Part shown: positions 27,546 to 36,078 of the stretch, piece by piece
Layout of the letters: every line of letters begins with the position of its first letter
How positions within the stretch are numbered: position 1 is the stretch's first letter
Assembly: GCA_963756185.1 (NCBI GenBank)
Contig: CAVWMS010000005.1
Coordinates: 1-64,000, forward strand
Direction: 5' to 3'
Length of the DNA: 64,000 nt
DNA from: DATAXI01 sp963756185
Lineage (GTDB): Bacteria > Verrucomicrobiota > Verrucomicrobiia > Chthoniobacterales > Chthoniobacteraceae
Program-made: the position numbers and the translations under genes
Notes under the pieces: model-generated
The model's input: the letters and a program-made list of their open reading frames with translations, nothing else
Told to the model about the DNA's origin: nothing
Databases searched by the model: none

Positions 27546-27703
27546 ATGTTTGACCACATAGGTATATTTGTCTCCGATACCTGCTCGATCCGGACGGGAA
27601 CAAAATCGAGGCCATCTGTCGGGGACAGGTTGCCCGACAGAAGCGGCGTTTTCTTGATTCTAGCCACCGCAACTTATTGTGGTTGGGTGCTCTAATCGGA
27701 TAA
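27546..27703 (+). pseudogene. Internally deleted glyoxalase/VOC-family gene remnant
   Basis: MFDHIGIFVSDT, the usual beginning of a vicinal-oxygen-chelate protein, is followed at once but in another frame by LLDPDGNKIEAICRGQVARQ, the usual end (27581-27640, running on to TAA at 27701). The middle of the family, roughly 80-90 residues, is missing. A single out-of-frame deletion explains this, and the product cannot be functional. Confidence 0.75.
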
Positions 27704-27711
27704 ACACGGTT

Positions 27712-28500
27712 TTAACCTTTCCCTCCCGTCCCCACCAATTCCTCGACTGCCGCATGCACGTCGTTTGCGCGCATCAATGTTTCTCCCACCAGGATGGCAT
27801 TACAACCACAATCCAGCACCCGGCGCGTATCATCCCCCGTCTTGATCCCACTTTCACTTACCAGGATAATATCGTCTGGCACCTGCTCACTAAGTTCCTC
27901 CGTCGTGTTCAGGTCCACGTCGAATGTCGCCAGGTTGCGATTGTTGATCCCGATGATCCTCGCCTCCGTCTCGAGCGCCCGATCCAGTTCATCCATCGTA
28001 TGCACCTCGACCAGCGCCTCCAGTTGAAAATCCTCCGCCACCTCCAGCAGCCGTTCGAGGTCCGCCTGCTCGAGCGCCGCCACGATCAATAGAATCGCGT
28101 CCGCCCCGGCGCACGACGCCTCGTAAATCTGCGCCTCGTGCAGGATGAAATCCTTCCGCAACACCGGCAGCTCCACCGCCGCCCGAATCTGCGTCAGGTG
28201 GCTCAGGCTCCCCTGGAAAAATTCCTCGTCCGTCAGCACTGAAATCGCGTTTGCACCCGCCGCCTCGTACGCCTTCGCGATCTGCACCGGATCAAATGCC
28301 TCCACGATCACCCCCGCCGAGGGCGACGCCTTCTTCACTTCCGCGATCAGCCCCAGCGATTCCGGCCCGCGGTCGATCGCCCGCCCAAAGCCCCGGAAAT
28401 CGTTCCGTTGCAGCGCCGCCGCGCGCAGGTGATCGGCGCGATGCACCAGCTTCGCGATCTCCCGGCGTTTCGCTTCGAGGATTTCCTGCAGGCGGTCCAT
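27712..28500 (-). CDS. trpC: Indole-3-glycerol-phosphate synthase
   Basis: Closes the indole ring in tryptophan synthesis. The 262-residue TIM barrel shows LIAEVKKASPSAGVI with the catalytic Lys, ISVLTDEEFFQGSLSHL, ELPVLRKDFILHEAQIYEA, ALVEVHTMDELDRALE, IIGINNRNLATFDVDLN and ILVSESGIKTGDD. The start is taken at MDRLQEILEAKRREI; ATG codons a little upstream are possible. It is not next to other trp genes; trpA lies 35 kb away in this window, so the pathway genes are scattered. Confidence 0.94.
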   Translation of the reverse strand: MDRLQEILEAKRREIAKLVHRADHLRAAALQRNDFRGFGRAIDRGPESLGLIAEVKKASPSAGVIVEAFDPVQIAKAYEAAGANAISVLTDEEFFQGSLSHLTQIRAAVELPVLRKDFILHEAQIYEASCAGADAILLIVAALEQADLERLLEVAEDFQLEALVEVHTMDELDRALETEARIIGINNRNLATFDVDLNTTEELSEQVPDDIILVSESGIKTGDDTRRVLDCGCNAILVGETLMRANDVHAAVEELVGTGGKG

Positions 28501-28617
28501 GCCACCCATAAAACAGCGGTCCGACCAACCGGTCAAAGGCTTCTCACCACAATATCAGTGACACAGTGCCCCAAAACCCTCTGCCAAACCCCCTAACCAC
28601 CCGCCTGGCTTGTCCCG

Positions 28618-28713
28618 GCATAGCCGAAGGCGACGCTACCCCCCTCCGCAACTTGAACTTAAACCTGAACCTGAACCTGAACCTGAACTTTCGCGCATAG
28701 CCGAAGGCGACGC
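28618..28713. repeat. Direct repeat flanking CTGAAC hexamer tandem
   Basis: GCATAGCCGAAGGCGACGC occurs at 28618-28636 and 28695-28713. Between them about four perfect copies of CTGAAC stand in tandem with diverged copies at the edge. Such a microsatellite can vary in length. Confidence 0.8.
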
Positions 28714-28783
28714 CGGACCCCCTCCACAACCGTTTTCCATAAATATCTGTAATCCAACCTCTTATACGTAAATCCCCCCAGCT

Positions 28784-28799
28784 TGTGAATCTTTTCACA
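28784..28799. promoter_or_regulatory. CRP/FNR-family palindrome upstream of nuoD
   Basis: TGTGAATCTTTTCACA is a perfect TGTGA-N6-TCACA palindrome, the CRP consensus, centred about 75 bases before the nuoD ATG. A CRP/FNR-type regulator controlling the respiratory operon would fit, but no such regulator is in the window and the -10/-35 are not clear. Confidence 0.5.
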
Positions 28800-28866
28800 A
28801 AAGGAACTTGCCCCCCTCTCTGCGCGGCCCGTACATTTCCCGGCTGTTCATTTTTTGCCCTTCCGC

Positions 28867-30123
28867 ATGGCCGTCACGCACGAGTTCCAGTCTCCAGATA
28901 CCGCCGCGCGCGCGGCGGCGGGCGCCGCTCACGCCAATCCCGAGATCGGCGATCTCCTCGGCGAGAAGCTGGTGCTCAACATGGGCCCCTCACACCCGGC
29001 CACCCACGGCGTCCTGCGCATCGTCCTGGAGCTGGACGGCGAGCTGATCACCAAGGCCACCCCGGACATCGGTTACCTGCACCGCGGCGATGAGAAAATC
29101 GCCGAAAACATGCAGTACAACCAGTTCGTCCCCTACACGGACCGGCTTGATTACCTCGCCCCGCTCGCCAACAACGTCGCCTACGCCCTCGCGGTCGAAA
29201 AGCTCATGGGCTGGGAACTGCCACCGCGCGGCAAGGCCATCCGCGTGATCTGCTGCGAGCTGGCCCGCATCTCCTCCCATCTCCTCGGCCTCGGCGCCTA
29301 CGCCATGGACGTCGGCGCCATGACCGTTTTCCTCTACACCTTCACCGAGCGGGAAAAAATCTACAACCTCTGCGAGATCATCTCTGGCGCCCGCTTCACC
29401 ACCAGCTACACCCGCATCGGCGGCCAGACTCGCGACCTGCCCGATTTATTCTTCCCCGCGGTCCGCAAATTCCTCGACGAATTTCTGCCCGTTGTCGACG
29501 AGACCGACCAACTCCTCTCCCGCAACCGCATCTGGCTCGATCGCACCCAGAACATCGGCGTCATTTCAAAGGAAATGGCCGTCGCCTACGGCCTCTCCGG
29601 GCCCAACCTGCGCGGCTCCGGCGTCGATCGCGACCTGCGCAAGATTACCCCCTACCTCGACTACGAGAAGTACGATTTCGATATCCCGCTCGGCTCCGCG
29701 GGCGATTGCTACGACCGCTACCTCGTCCGCCTCGAGGAGATGCGCCAGAGCGTGAAAATCCTCAACCAGGCCCTGGCCAATCTGCCCTCCGGCCCCATCA
29801 ACGTCACCGACCCCAAGAATTTCCCGCCGCCCAAGTCCGAAGTGCTGACCAAGATGGAGCAGTTGATCCATCACTTCATCATCCACACCGAGGGCATCGA
29901 CGCGCCGCCCGGCGAAATCTACTTCGGCGCGGAAAATCCCAAGGGCGAACTCGGCTTTTACATCAACTCGAAGGGAGGCGGCACGCCGCATCGGCTGAAG
30001 ATTCGCGCCCCTTCCTTTGTAAACCTCAGCATCCTGCCGGCCATCCTGCCCGGCCACATGATGAGCGACACCGTCGCGATCCTCGGCTCGCTCGATTTCG
30101 TCATGGGCGAATGCGACCGTTGA
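28867..30123 (+). CDS. nuoD: NADH-quinone oxidoreductase subunit D
   Basis: The 49-kDa-type subunit of complex I that forms the quinone site with NuoB and NuoH. The 418 residues contain LNMGPSHPATHGVLRIVLEL with the conserved His pair, IGYLHRGDEKIAENMQYNQF, the TDRLDYLAPL segment, ELARISSHLLGLGAYAMDVG, RIGGQTRDLP and the C-terminal LGSLDFVMGECDR. The ATG at 28867 is used; a TTG farther upstream is less likely. It opens the operon: nuoA, nuoB and nuoC are not found upstream, where trpC lies in the opposite direction. Confidence 0.96.
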   Translation: MAVTHEFQSPDTAARAAAGAAHANPEIGDLLGEKLVLNMGPSHPATHGVLRIVLELDGELITKATPDIGYLHRGDEKIAENMQYNQFVPYTDRLDYLAPLANNVAYALAVEKLMGWELPPRGKAIRVICCELARISSHLLGLGAYAMDVGAMTVFLYTFTEREKIYNLCEIISGARFTTSYTRIGGQTRDLPDLFFPAVRKFLDEFLPVVDETDQLLSRNRIWLDRTQNIGVISKEMAVAYGLSGPNLRGSGVDRDLRKITPYLDYEKYDFDIPLGSAGDCYDRYLVRLEEMRQSVKILNQALANLPSGPINVTDPKNFPPPKSEVLTKMEQLIHHFIIHTEGIDAPPGEIYFGAENPKGELGFYINSKGGGTPHRLKIRAPSFVNLSILPAILPGHMMSDTVAILGSLDFVMGECDR

Positions 30124-30129
30124 AATCCC

Positions 30130-30429
30130 ATGACTGCACGCCTTCCCGCCATCGCAGCCGCCGCGCTCATCGCCTGCTCAATGCTCCAGGGCTGCGACCG
30201 AAAATTCAGCGACGCCAATCTCGATTGCGTGAAGATGGACATGAGCCCGAAGGAGGTCGAATCCATCCTCGGTCCGCCCACGCGCCAGGAGTCGCGCGAA
30301 ATGCCGCTGCAGACCGATGTAAAGACGCTCCCCGTTCTCCGTTACGTCTACGTCCAGAACGGCAAGACCGTCGTGATTCATTTCGTCGATGGAAAACTGA
30401 TCGGCTACGACGGGAGGTTTGACCAATGA
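30130..30429 (+). CDS. Small lipoprotein with SmpA/BamE-like fold, inside the nuo operon
   Basis: A 99-residue exported lipoprotein: a short hydrophobic signal ends in a lipobox SMLQGC (Cys about residue 22). The mature part, LDCVKMDMSPKEVESILGPP followed by a beta pattern and RYVYVQNGKTVVIHFVDGK, matches the SmpA/OmlA/BamE fold (a pattern of Mxxx-EV-xxLG-P). It begins 6 bases after nuoD. Its role in or near complex I is unknown; it may be a passenger gene. Confidence 0.75.
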   Translation: MTARLPAIAAAALIACSMLQGCDRKFSDANLDCVKMDMSPKEVESILGPPTRQESREMPLQTDVKTLPVLRYVYVQNGKTVVIHFVDGKLIGYDGRFDQ

Positions 30430-30487
30430 GCGCGCGCGCCACGAAAAAATTCGCATGCGCCCGCCGCCTGGGAGGGGCGCTCCTGCG

Positions 30488-32506
30488 ATGAATCTGCCCC
30501 CGGCGCTCGAAGCGAAGATCGACGAGGCGATCACCCATTACCCGGTCTCGCGCCGCAGCGCCACGCTGCCGCTGCTCCATCTGATCCAGGAGCATTTCGG
30601 CCTCATCTCCGACGAGGCCGTCACGTGGATCGCCGCGAAGCTCGAGATCCAGCCGATCAACGTCCTCGAGCTGGTGACCTTTTACCCGATGTTCCGCCGC
30701 AAGGCCGCGGGCCACACGCACATCCGCGTCTGCCGCACCCTCTCTTGCGCCATGGCCGGCAGCTACAAGCTCATGGATAAGGTCTGCGACGCTGCCAACA
30801 TTCCGCGGAATGGCCACGGCAACGGCAATGGCCACGGCGACCCCGTTCACGTGAGCGCCGATGGAAAATACTCCGTCGAGTTCGTCGAATGCCTCGCCAG
30901 TTGCGGCACCGCGCCGGTCGCCATGTCCAACGACGACCTCCACGAACGCGTCACCACCGAGTCCATCGCCCAGCTCCTCGAAAGCCACAGTTCCAGCGCC
31001 ACCACCCCGAAAATCCACCCGCCCCACAAGCGCGAGCGCCGCATCGTTTTCCAGAACATCGACCGCGAGGGTTGGTCGAACGACATCGACAAATACCTCA
31101 TCTACGGCGGCTACGAGGATCTGCAAAAAGCGCTCAAGATGCCCCCGGCGGACATCGTCAACGAGGTGAAGGCCTCCGGCCTGCGCGGACGCGGCGGCGC
31201 CGGTTTCCCCTGCGGCGTGAAATGGGGTTTCATCAAGCCCGGCGGCTCGAAGCCCACCTATCTCATCTGCAACGCCGACGAGTCGGAGCCCGGCACCTTC
31301 AAGGACCGCTACATCATCCACCAGGATCCGCATCAGCTCCTCGAGGGCATCATCATCTCCTGCTTCGCCGTCCAGGCCCACCTCGCCTATATCTATATCC
31401 GCGGCGAATTCCCTGAAGGCGCCCGAATCCTCGAGAAAGCCATCGCCGACGCGCGTGCCAAGGGTTTCCTCGGCAAAAACATCCTCGGCACCGGATTCGA
31501 TCTCGAGATTCACGTCCATCGCGGCGCCGGCGCCTACATTTGCGGCGAGGAGACCGGGCTCATCGAGTCGCTCGAGGGCAAGCGCGCCTACCCGCGCATC
31601 AAGCCCCCTTATTTCCCGGCCGTCCTCGGCCTCTACCAGTGCCCCACCATCGTTAACAACGTCGAGACGCTTTGCCACGTGAAGCACATCGTGCGCATGG
31701 GCGGCGCGGAGTACGCGAAGCTCGGACGCCCCAATAACACCGGCACTCGCATCCTCTGCGTGAGCGGCGACGTTCAAAAGCCCGGCTATTTCGAAGTCGA
31801 AGTCGGCTCGCTCACAATGGGCGAGTTGATCAACGACGTCTGCGGCGGCCCGAAGCCGGGGCGCAAAATCAAGGCGGTCATCCCCGGCGGCTCCTCGGCC
31901 AAGGTCCTCAGCGCCACCGACCGCTACAAGCTCAAGGAAAAACAGCCCGACGGCTCGATGGCCGAGCGCGAGATCGGCCTCGAGGACATCCCCATGGATT
32001 TCGATTCCCTCGCCGCCGTCGGCTCGATGGCCGGCAGCGGCGGCGTCATCATCCTGGATGACACCCGCGACATGGTCTGGACCCTCAATAACATCAACGA
32101 ATTCTACGCCCACGAGAGCTGCGGCCAGTGCACCCCCTGCCGCGAGGGCTCTCTCTGGATGAAAAAAATAACCGAGCGCATGCTCGCTGGCGGCGGCGTC
32201 AAGGGCGACCCGAACACGCTCAAGACCATCGGCGACAACATCGCCGGCCGCACCATCTGCGCCTTTGGCGAGGCCTGCGCCTGGCCCACGCAGAGTTTCG
32301 TCGCGAAATTCAAGACCGAGTTCGAGGCCCGCGCCACCAAGCCGCTTCCCCCGCCCATGCCTCCCGAGATTTCGCCCGAGGAACTGATCGCGAACACCGA
32401 AATCGCCGTTCTCCACGGCCCTCACAGCGAAGGCACCCACGAGGTCATTGCCGTCGCCGGCAGCACATCCGCGCCCGATACGGCGCTTCCTGCGCATGAG
32501 CACTGA
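30488..32506 (+). CDS. nuoEF: NuoE-NuoF fusion, NADH dehydrogenase module of complex I
   Basis: One 672-residue protein joins the NuoE and NuoF subunits. NuoE (about 1-170) has HLIQEHFGLISDEAVTWIA and the [2Fe-2S] Cys pairs VCRTLSCAM and ECLASCGTAPV, separated by a His/Gly-rich loop. After a linker comes NuoF (about 190-650) with ASGLRGRGGAGFPCGVKWGF (FMN), ICNADESEPGTFKDRYI, HRGAGAYICGEETGLIESLE, and the [4Fe-4S] ligands ESCGQCTPCREGS plus a distant ICAFGEACAWP. No stop or start separates them. The ATG at 30488 has GGAGGGG about ten bases upstream. Between the lipoprotein stop and this start is a 21-codon frame MSARATKKF... with ATGA on each side, perhaps a coupling leader. Confidence 0.94.
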   Translation: MNLPPALEAKIDEAITHYPVSRRSATLPLLHLIQEHFGLISDEAVTWIAAKLEIQPINVLELVTFYPMFRRKAAGHTHIRVCRTLSCAMAGSYKLMDKVCDAANIPRNGHGNGNGHGDPVHVSADGKYSVEFVECLASCGTAPVAMSNDDLHERVTTESIAQLLESHSSSATTPKIHPPHKRERRIVFQNIDREGWSNDIDKYLIYGGYEDLQKALKMPPADIVNEVKASGLRGRGGAGFPCGVKWGFIKPGGSKPTYLICNADESEPGTFKDRYIIHQDPHQLLEGIIISCFAVQAHLAYIYIRGEFPEGARILEKAIADARAKGFLGKNILGTGFDLEIHVHRGAGAYICGEETGLIESLEGKRAYPRIKPPYFPAVLGLYQCPTIVNNVETLCHVKHIVRMGGAEYAKLGRPNNTGTRILCVSGDVQKPGYFEVEVGSLTMGELINDVCGGPKPGRKIKAVIPGGSSAKVLSATDRYKLKEKQPDGSMAEREIGLEDIPMDFDSLAAVGSMAGSGGVIILDDTRDMVWTLNNINEFYAHESCGQCTPCREGSLWMKKITERMLAGGGVKGDPNTLKTIGDNIAGRTICAFGEACAWPTQSFVAKFKTEFEARATKPLPPPMPPEISPEELIANTEIAVLHGPHSEGTHEVIAVAGSTSAPDTALPAHEH

Positions 32507-34154
32507 AACCGCTGCCCCAGTCCAGTTGCTCAACGTCCAGATCGACGGCGTCTGGATGCAGTTCCCGAAGGGCACCCGCGTCATCGAGGCCTGCGCCACG
32601 GCCGGCAAGTTCGTCCCCCACTATTGCTATCACCCGAAGCTCTCCTCCCCGGGCAATTGCCGCATGTGCCTCATCGAAATGGGCATGCCCAAGATGGGCC
32701 CCGACCGCAAACCGGTCATCGGCCCCGATGGCAAGCCGGAGATCGGCTGGATTCCACGCCCGCAGATTTCCTGCGCCCAGGACATCGCCGAGGGCATGGG
32801 CATCCGCACCGATTCCCCGATGGTCAAGGAATGCCGCCAGGGCGTGATGGAGTTTCTCCTCATCAATCACCCGCTCGACTGCCCCATCTGCGACCAGGCG
32901 GGCGAGTGCCAGCTCCAGGAATTCTCCGTCGAGTACGGCAACGGCGGCTCCCGCTTCCTCGAGGACAAGGTCAAGAAACCGAAGCGCGTCGAGCTCGGTC
33001 CGCGCGTGACCCTCGATGCCGAGCGTTGCGTCCTTTGCTCCCGTTGCATCCGCTTCATGCAGGAGGTCGCCCACGACGACGTCCTCGGCTTCGTCGATCG
33101 CGGCAGCCACTCGACCATCGCCTGCCATCCCGACCGCCTGCTCGATAGCAATTACTCCCTCAACACCGTCGACATCTGTCCCGTCGGCGCCCTCACCTCC
33201 ACTGATTTCCGCTTCAAGATGCGCGTCTGGTTCCTCAAGGAAACCAAGAGCATCTGCACCAGTTGCGCCACCGGCTGCAACACCATCATCGGCAGCCGCG
33301 AGAACATCATCTACCGCCAGACCCCGCGCGAGAACAACGACGTCAACTCGATCTGGATGTGCGATTTCGGCCGCCTCAATTTCCATCAGCTCCAAAGCCC
33401 CGAGCGCCTCACCAATCCCGCCGTCAAGGGCCCCTCCGGCAACGAGATCACCCAATGGGAGATCGCCCTCAACCGCGCCGCGATGGAATTGAAGCGCTAT
33501 CGCGGCGACGAAGTCGCCATCATCGTCTCCGGCAGTTCCACCAATGAGGAATTCTTCCTCGCCCGCCGTCTCGCCGACGCTCTCGGCACAACGCTCATCG
33601 ACGTGATCCCGCGCAATGCCGAGGGCGACAAAATCCTCCTCAGCACCGACCGCAACGCAAACATGGCCGGCGCACGCCTCATGGGCGTGACCGGCGGCGT
33701 CCCCGGCGCGCTCCTCGGCTTGATTTCCAGCGGCCTCAAAAACCGCACCGTCAAGGCGCTCATCGTCCTCGCCGAGGACGCCACCAGGGTCGTCGGCGAG
33801 GAAATCGCCAACGCCCGGCTCATCGTCGCCATGAACATGCTGCCCAATGGCACCACCAAGCTTGCCCACCTCCTCTTCCCTTCCTGCGGCTTCGCCGAAA
33901 AGCGCGGCTCGATGATCAACAAAAACGGCCGCCTCCAGCGCCTCAACCGCGCCATCCAGCCCCCCGGCGCCGCGCGCGACGATTGGGAAATCCTCCGCGA
34001 TCTCATCCAGGGTGTCTCCGGCGCAAACGGCATTTACATGATCGAGGATGTCTTCAGGCAAATGGCCGCCTCCATCCCAGCCCTCGCCAATCTCAGCCTA
34101 AGCAAAATCGGCGACCTGGGCGTTCAGCTCAACGTCGAAGCTTCCACCAAATGA
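32496..34154 (+). CDS. nuoG: NADH-quinone oxidoreductase subunit G (short form)
   Basis: Carries electrons through several Fe-S clusters. Seen in order: N1b [2Fe-2S] (FVPHYCYHPKLSSPGNCRMC, then PQISCAQ), the His-Cys site NHPLDCPICDQAGECQLQ, RCVLCSRCIRFMQEV with NTVDICPVGALT, and a CTSCATGC site with WMCDFGR that looks like the N7 cluster. The molybdopterin-like part that follows is short: the total is 552 residues, well under the roughly 700-900 of many bacterial NuoG. The start at 32496 overlaps the end of nuoEF by 11 bases. Confidence 0.92.
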   Translation: MSTETAAPVQLLNVQIDGVWMQFPKGTRVIEACATAGKFVPHYCYHPKLSSPGNCRMCLIEMGMPKMGPDRKPVIGPDGKPEIGWIPRPQISCAQDIAEGMGIRTDSPMVKECRQGVMEFLLINHPLDCPICDQAGECQLQEFSVEYGNGGSRFLEDKVKKPKRVELGPRVTLDAERCVLCSRCIRFMQEVAHDDVLGFVDRGSHSTIACHPDRLLDSNYSLNTVDICPVGALTSTDFRFKMRVWFLKETKSICTSCATGCNTIIGSRENIIYRQTPRENNDVNSIWMCDFGRLNFHQLQSPERLTNPAVKGPSGNEITQWEIALNRAAMELKRYRGDEVAIIVSGSSTNEEFFLARRLADALGTTLIDVIPRNAEGDKILLSTDRNANMAGARLMGVTGGVPGALLGLISSGLKNRTVKALIVLAEDATRVVGEEIANARLIVAMNMLPNGTTKLAHLLFPSCGFAEKRGSMINKNGRLQRLNRAIQPPGAARDDWEILRDLIQGVSGANGIYMIEDVFRQMAASIPALANLSLSKIGDLGVQLNVEASTK

Positions 34155-34262
34155 GAAATTCGAAATTCGAAATTCGAAATTCGAAGGAGCCGTCCTTCCT
34201 TCCAAGGCGCGCCCCCGGCGCGCCTCCAATCTTTCGAATTTCGAATTTCGAATTTCGAATTT
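34155..34262. repeat. TTCGAA heptamer hairpin between nuoG and nuoH
   Basis: Directly after the nuoG stop come four units of ATTCGAA (34155-34184). A loop of about 45 bases follows, which has its own perfect stem, GGCGCGCC-CCC-GGCGCGCC, and then four inverse TTCGAAT units (34235-34262), ending eight bases before the nuoH ATG. It sits in the middle of an operon, so it would form a double hairpin in the mRNA. Confidence 0.9.
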
Positions 34263-34269
34263 TTCCCTA

Positions 34270-35430
34270 ATGGACTTTTTCTACTCCATCGACTGGCTCT
34301 ACATCGCCTTCTCGCTTCTGAAGACGGTCGTCGTCCTCGGCATTGTCCTCGGCATGGTCTCCTACACCGTCTACGCGGAGCGTCGCGTCAGCGCCCTCAT
34401 CCAGGATCGCCTCGGCCCGAACCGCGTCGGATTCCCCATCACGTTGCTCGGCGCGAAAAAGGATTTCTCCCCCTTTCTCGGCGGCCTCGGCCAGCCCATC
34501 GCCGACGCCGTGAAACTCCTCATCAAGGAGGATTTCACCCCCGCCCACGTCAACAAGTTCTACTATTGGATCGCCCCCGCGCTCGGCATCGGCGCGGTCA
34601 TCGTCAGCCTCGCCGTCATTCCCTTCGGCAGCTCCCTGGGTGGCGTCAAGATGGTCATTGCCAACGTTGACATAGGCCCGCTCTTCATCTTCGCCTTCTC
34701 CTCGCTCGGCGTCTACGGCATCGTCCTCGCGGGCTGGTCGGCCAATTCAAAATACTCCTTCCTCGGCGGCATCCGCTCCAGTTCGCAGATGATTTCCTAC
34801 GAGCTCTCGCTCGGCCTCTCCGTCATCCCGCTCTTCATCATCCTCGGCACGCTCAACCTTAGCGACATCGTCGATTACCAGATCAAGAACGGCTGGCTCC
34901 TCATCCCCATCACCAACGGCCATATCCCTTCCCTGAGCCAGGTCCTCCTCTGGTTTCCCGTTCTCATCTCCTTCATCGTCTTCACCATCTCGATGTTCGC
35001 CGAGACCAACCGCCTCCCGTTCGACCTCCCCGAGGCCGAGCAGGAATTGGTCGGCGGCTATCACACCGAGTATTCCTCCATGAAGTTCGCCCTCTTCTTC
35101 CTCGGCGAATACGCGGCAATGATCGCCGGCTCCTCGCTCATCGTCACCCTCTTCCTCGGCGGTTGGCATTTCCCCGGCATTCCCGATGGCGCGGGCAACG
35201 GCGGCTTCGCCGCGCTCCACGCTTTCCCCTCCTGGATTTGGGGGCTCGTCAATATCGCCGTCTTCTTCGGAAAAGTCGCCGCGCTCCTCCTTTTCTTCAT
35301 CTGGGTGCGCTGGACCCTCCCCCGCTTTCGTTATGACCAATTGATGCGCCTCGGCTGGCTCTTCTTCTTCGAAATCGCCCTCATCAACGTCTTCATAGCC
35401 GCCTTCATAGTAGCCCTCCTGCCAAAATGA
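34270..35430 (+). CDS. nuoH: NADH-quinone oxidoreductase subunit H
   Basis: The membrane subunit that links the quinone site to the proton-pumping arm. The 386 residues have about eight hydrophobic helices and the signatures YAERRVSALIQDRLGPNRVG, IADAVKLLIKEDFTP, IRSSSQMISYELSLGL and FAETNRLPFDLPEAEQELVG GYHTEYSSMKFALFF. A loop after the last signature, FPGIPDGAGNGGFAALHAFP, is longer than usual. No Shine-Dalgarno stands before the ATG, since the heptamer repeat takes that place. Confidence 0.95.
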   Translation: MDFFYSIDWLYIAFSLLKTVVVLGIVLGMVSYTVYAERRVSALIQDRLGPNRVGFPITLLGAKKDFSPFLGGLGQPIADAVKLLIKEDFTPAHVNKFYYWIAPALGIGAVIVSLAVIPFGSSLGGVKMVIANVDIGPLFIFAFSSLGVYGIVLAGWSANSKYSFLGGIRSSSQMISYELSLGLSVIPLFIILGTLNLSDIVDYQIKNGWLLIPITNGHIPSLSQVLLWFPVLISFIVFTISMFAETNRLPFDLPEAEQELVGGYHTEYSSMKFALFFLGEYAAMIAGSSLIVTLFLGGWHFPGIPDGAGNGGFAALHAFPSWIWGLVNIAVFFGKVAALLLFFIWVRWTLPRFRYDQLMRLGWLFFFEIALINVFIAAFIVALLPK

Positions 35431-35462
35431 CTATTTCAAGACTCGTCCTCTGAGTTGCTCCT

Positions 35463-35501
35463 TTCGAAATCCGAATTCCGAAATCCGAAATCCGAAATCT
35501 G
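35463..35501. repeat. Heptamer array (CCGAAAT type) just before nuoI
   Basis: Five units of the variant TCCGAAA in 7-base phase (35463-35500) end directly at the nuoI ATG. Unlike the hairpin copies it is one-sided. It leaves no room for a Shine-Dalgarno sequence. Confidence 0.8.
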
Positions 35502-36032
35502 ATGTCCTACACCGTCAAGCGTCCAAAACTCACCTTCTGGGAGAAAACCTACCTCCCGCAGGTCATCGGCGGGCTCATCATCACATTGCGCCATTTCAGG
35601 AACATGCTCGCCGGCAGGACCAAGGTCGTCATGCAATACCCGGAGGAAAAATGGGATGCCTCCCTGCCCCCCTATTACCGCGGCGCACCGGCCCTGGTGA
35701 AGGATGAGAAAGGACGCGAGCGCTGCGTCGCCTGCCAGTTGTGCGAGTTCATCTGTCCCCCGCGCGCCATCCGCATCAAGCCGGGCGAAATCCCCGCCGC
35801 CGGCAAATGGGCCAAGGTCGAAAAATTTCCCGAGCAGTTCGATATCGACATGACCCGCTGCATCTATTGCGGCATGTGCGAAGAGGTCTGCCCGGAGCAG
35901 GCCATCTTCCTGCGCAAGGATTACGCCATCACCGGCTTCAGCCGCGACCAGATGGTCCACGACAAGGCGATGCTCTACCAGATCGGAGGCACCCTCGACG
36001 GCCTCGTCTTCAAATGGAACCCGTTGAAGTAA
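35502..36032 (+). CDS. nuoI: NADH-quinone oxidoreductase subunit I
   Basis: A ferredoxin-like subunit that carries electrons from NuoG to NuoB. Two [4Fe-4S] motifs are plain: CVACQLCEFICPPRAI and CIYCGMCEEVCPEQAIFL, with an N-terminal amphipathic helix region (LPQVIGGLIITLRHF). The 176-residue length is normal. The start at 35502 follows a heptamer array directly. Confidence 0.95.
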   Translation: MSYTVKRPKLTFWEKTYLPQVIGGLIITLRHFRNMLAGRTKVVMQYPEEKWDASLPPYYRGAPALVKDEKGRERCVACQLCEFICPPRAIRIKPGEIPAAGKWAKVEKFPEQFDIDMTRCIYCGMCEEVCPEQAIFLRKDYAITGFSRDQMVHDKAMLYQIGGTLDGLVFKWNPLK

Positions 36033-36042
36033 TGAGCTCTCA

Positions 36043-36076
36043 TTCCGAAATCCGAAATCCGCAATCCGAATTTCCC
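36043..36076. repeat. Heptamer array just before nuoJ
   Basis: Four to five units of the TCCGAAA/TCCGCAA type lie between the nuoI stop and the nuoJ ATG (36079). As at nuoI, the array replaces a normal ribosome-binding region. Confidence 0.75.
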
Positions 36077-36078
36077 CA

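Larger units (their letters stand above)
28501..28866. other. Divergent gap between trpC and the nuo operon, with repeats
   Basis: The 366-base region holds a 19-base direct repeat (GCATAGCCGAAGGCGACGC at 28618 and 28695) flanking tandem CTGAAC hexamers (28663-28688), then AT-rich sequence and a CRP-like palindrome (28784-28799). Both trpC and nuoD promoters must be here. Confidence 0.7.

Noticed and set aside
30206..32608. 800-codon open frame opposite nuoEF and 723-codon frame opposite nuoL (36845-39016)
   Set aside because: Both are antisense of well-conserved complex I genes and have repetitive, low-complexity acidic products.
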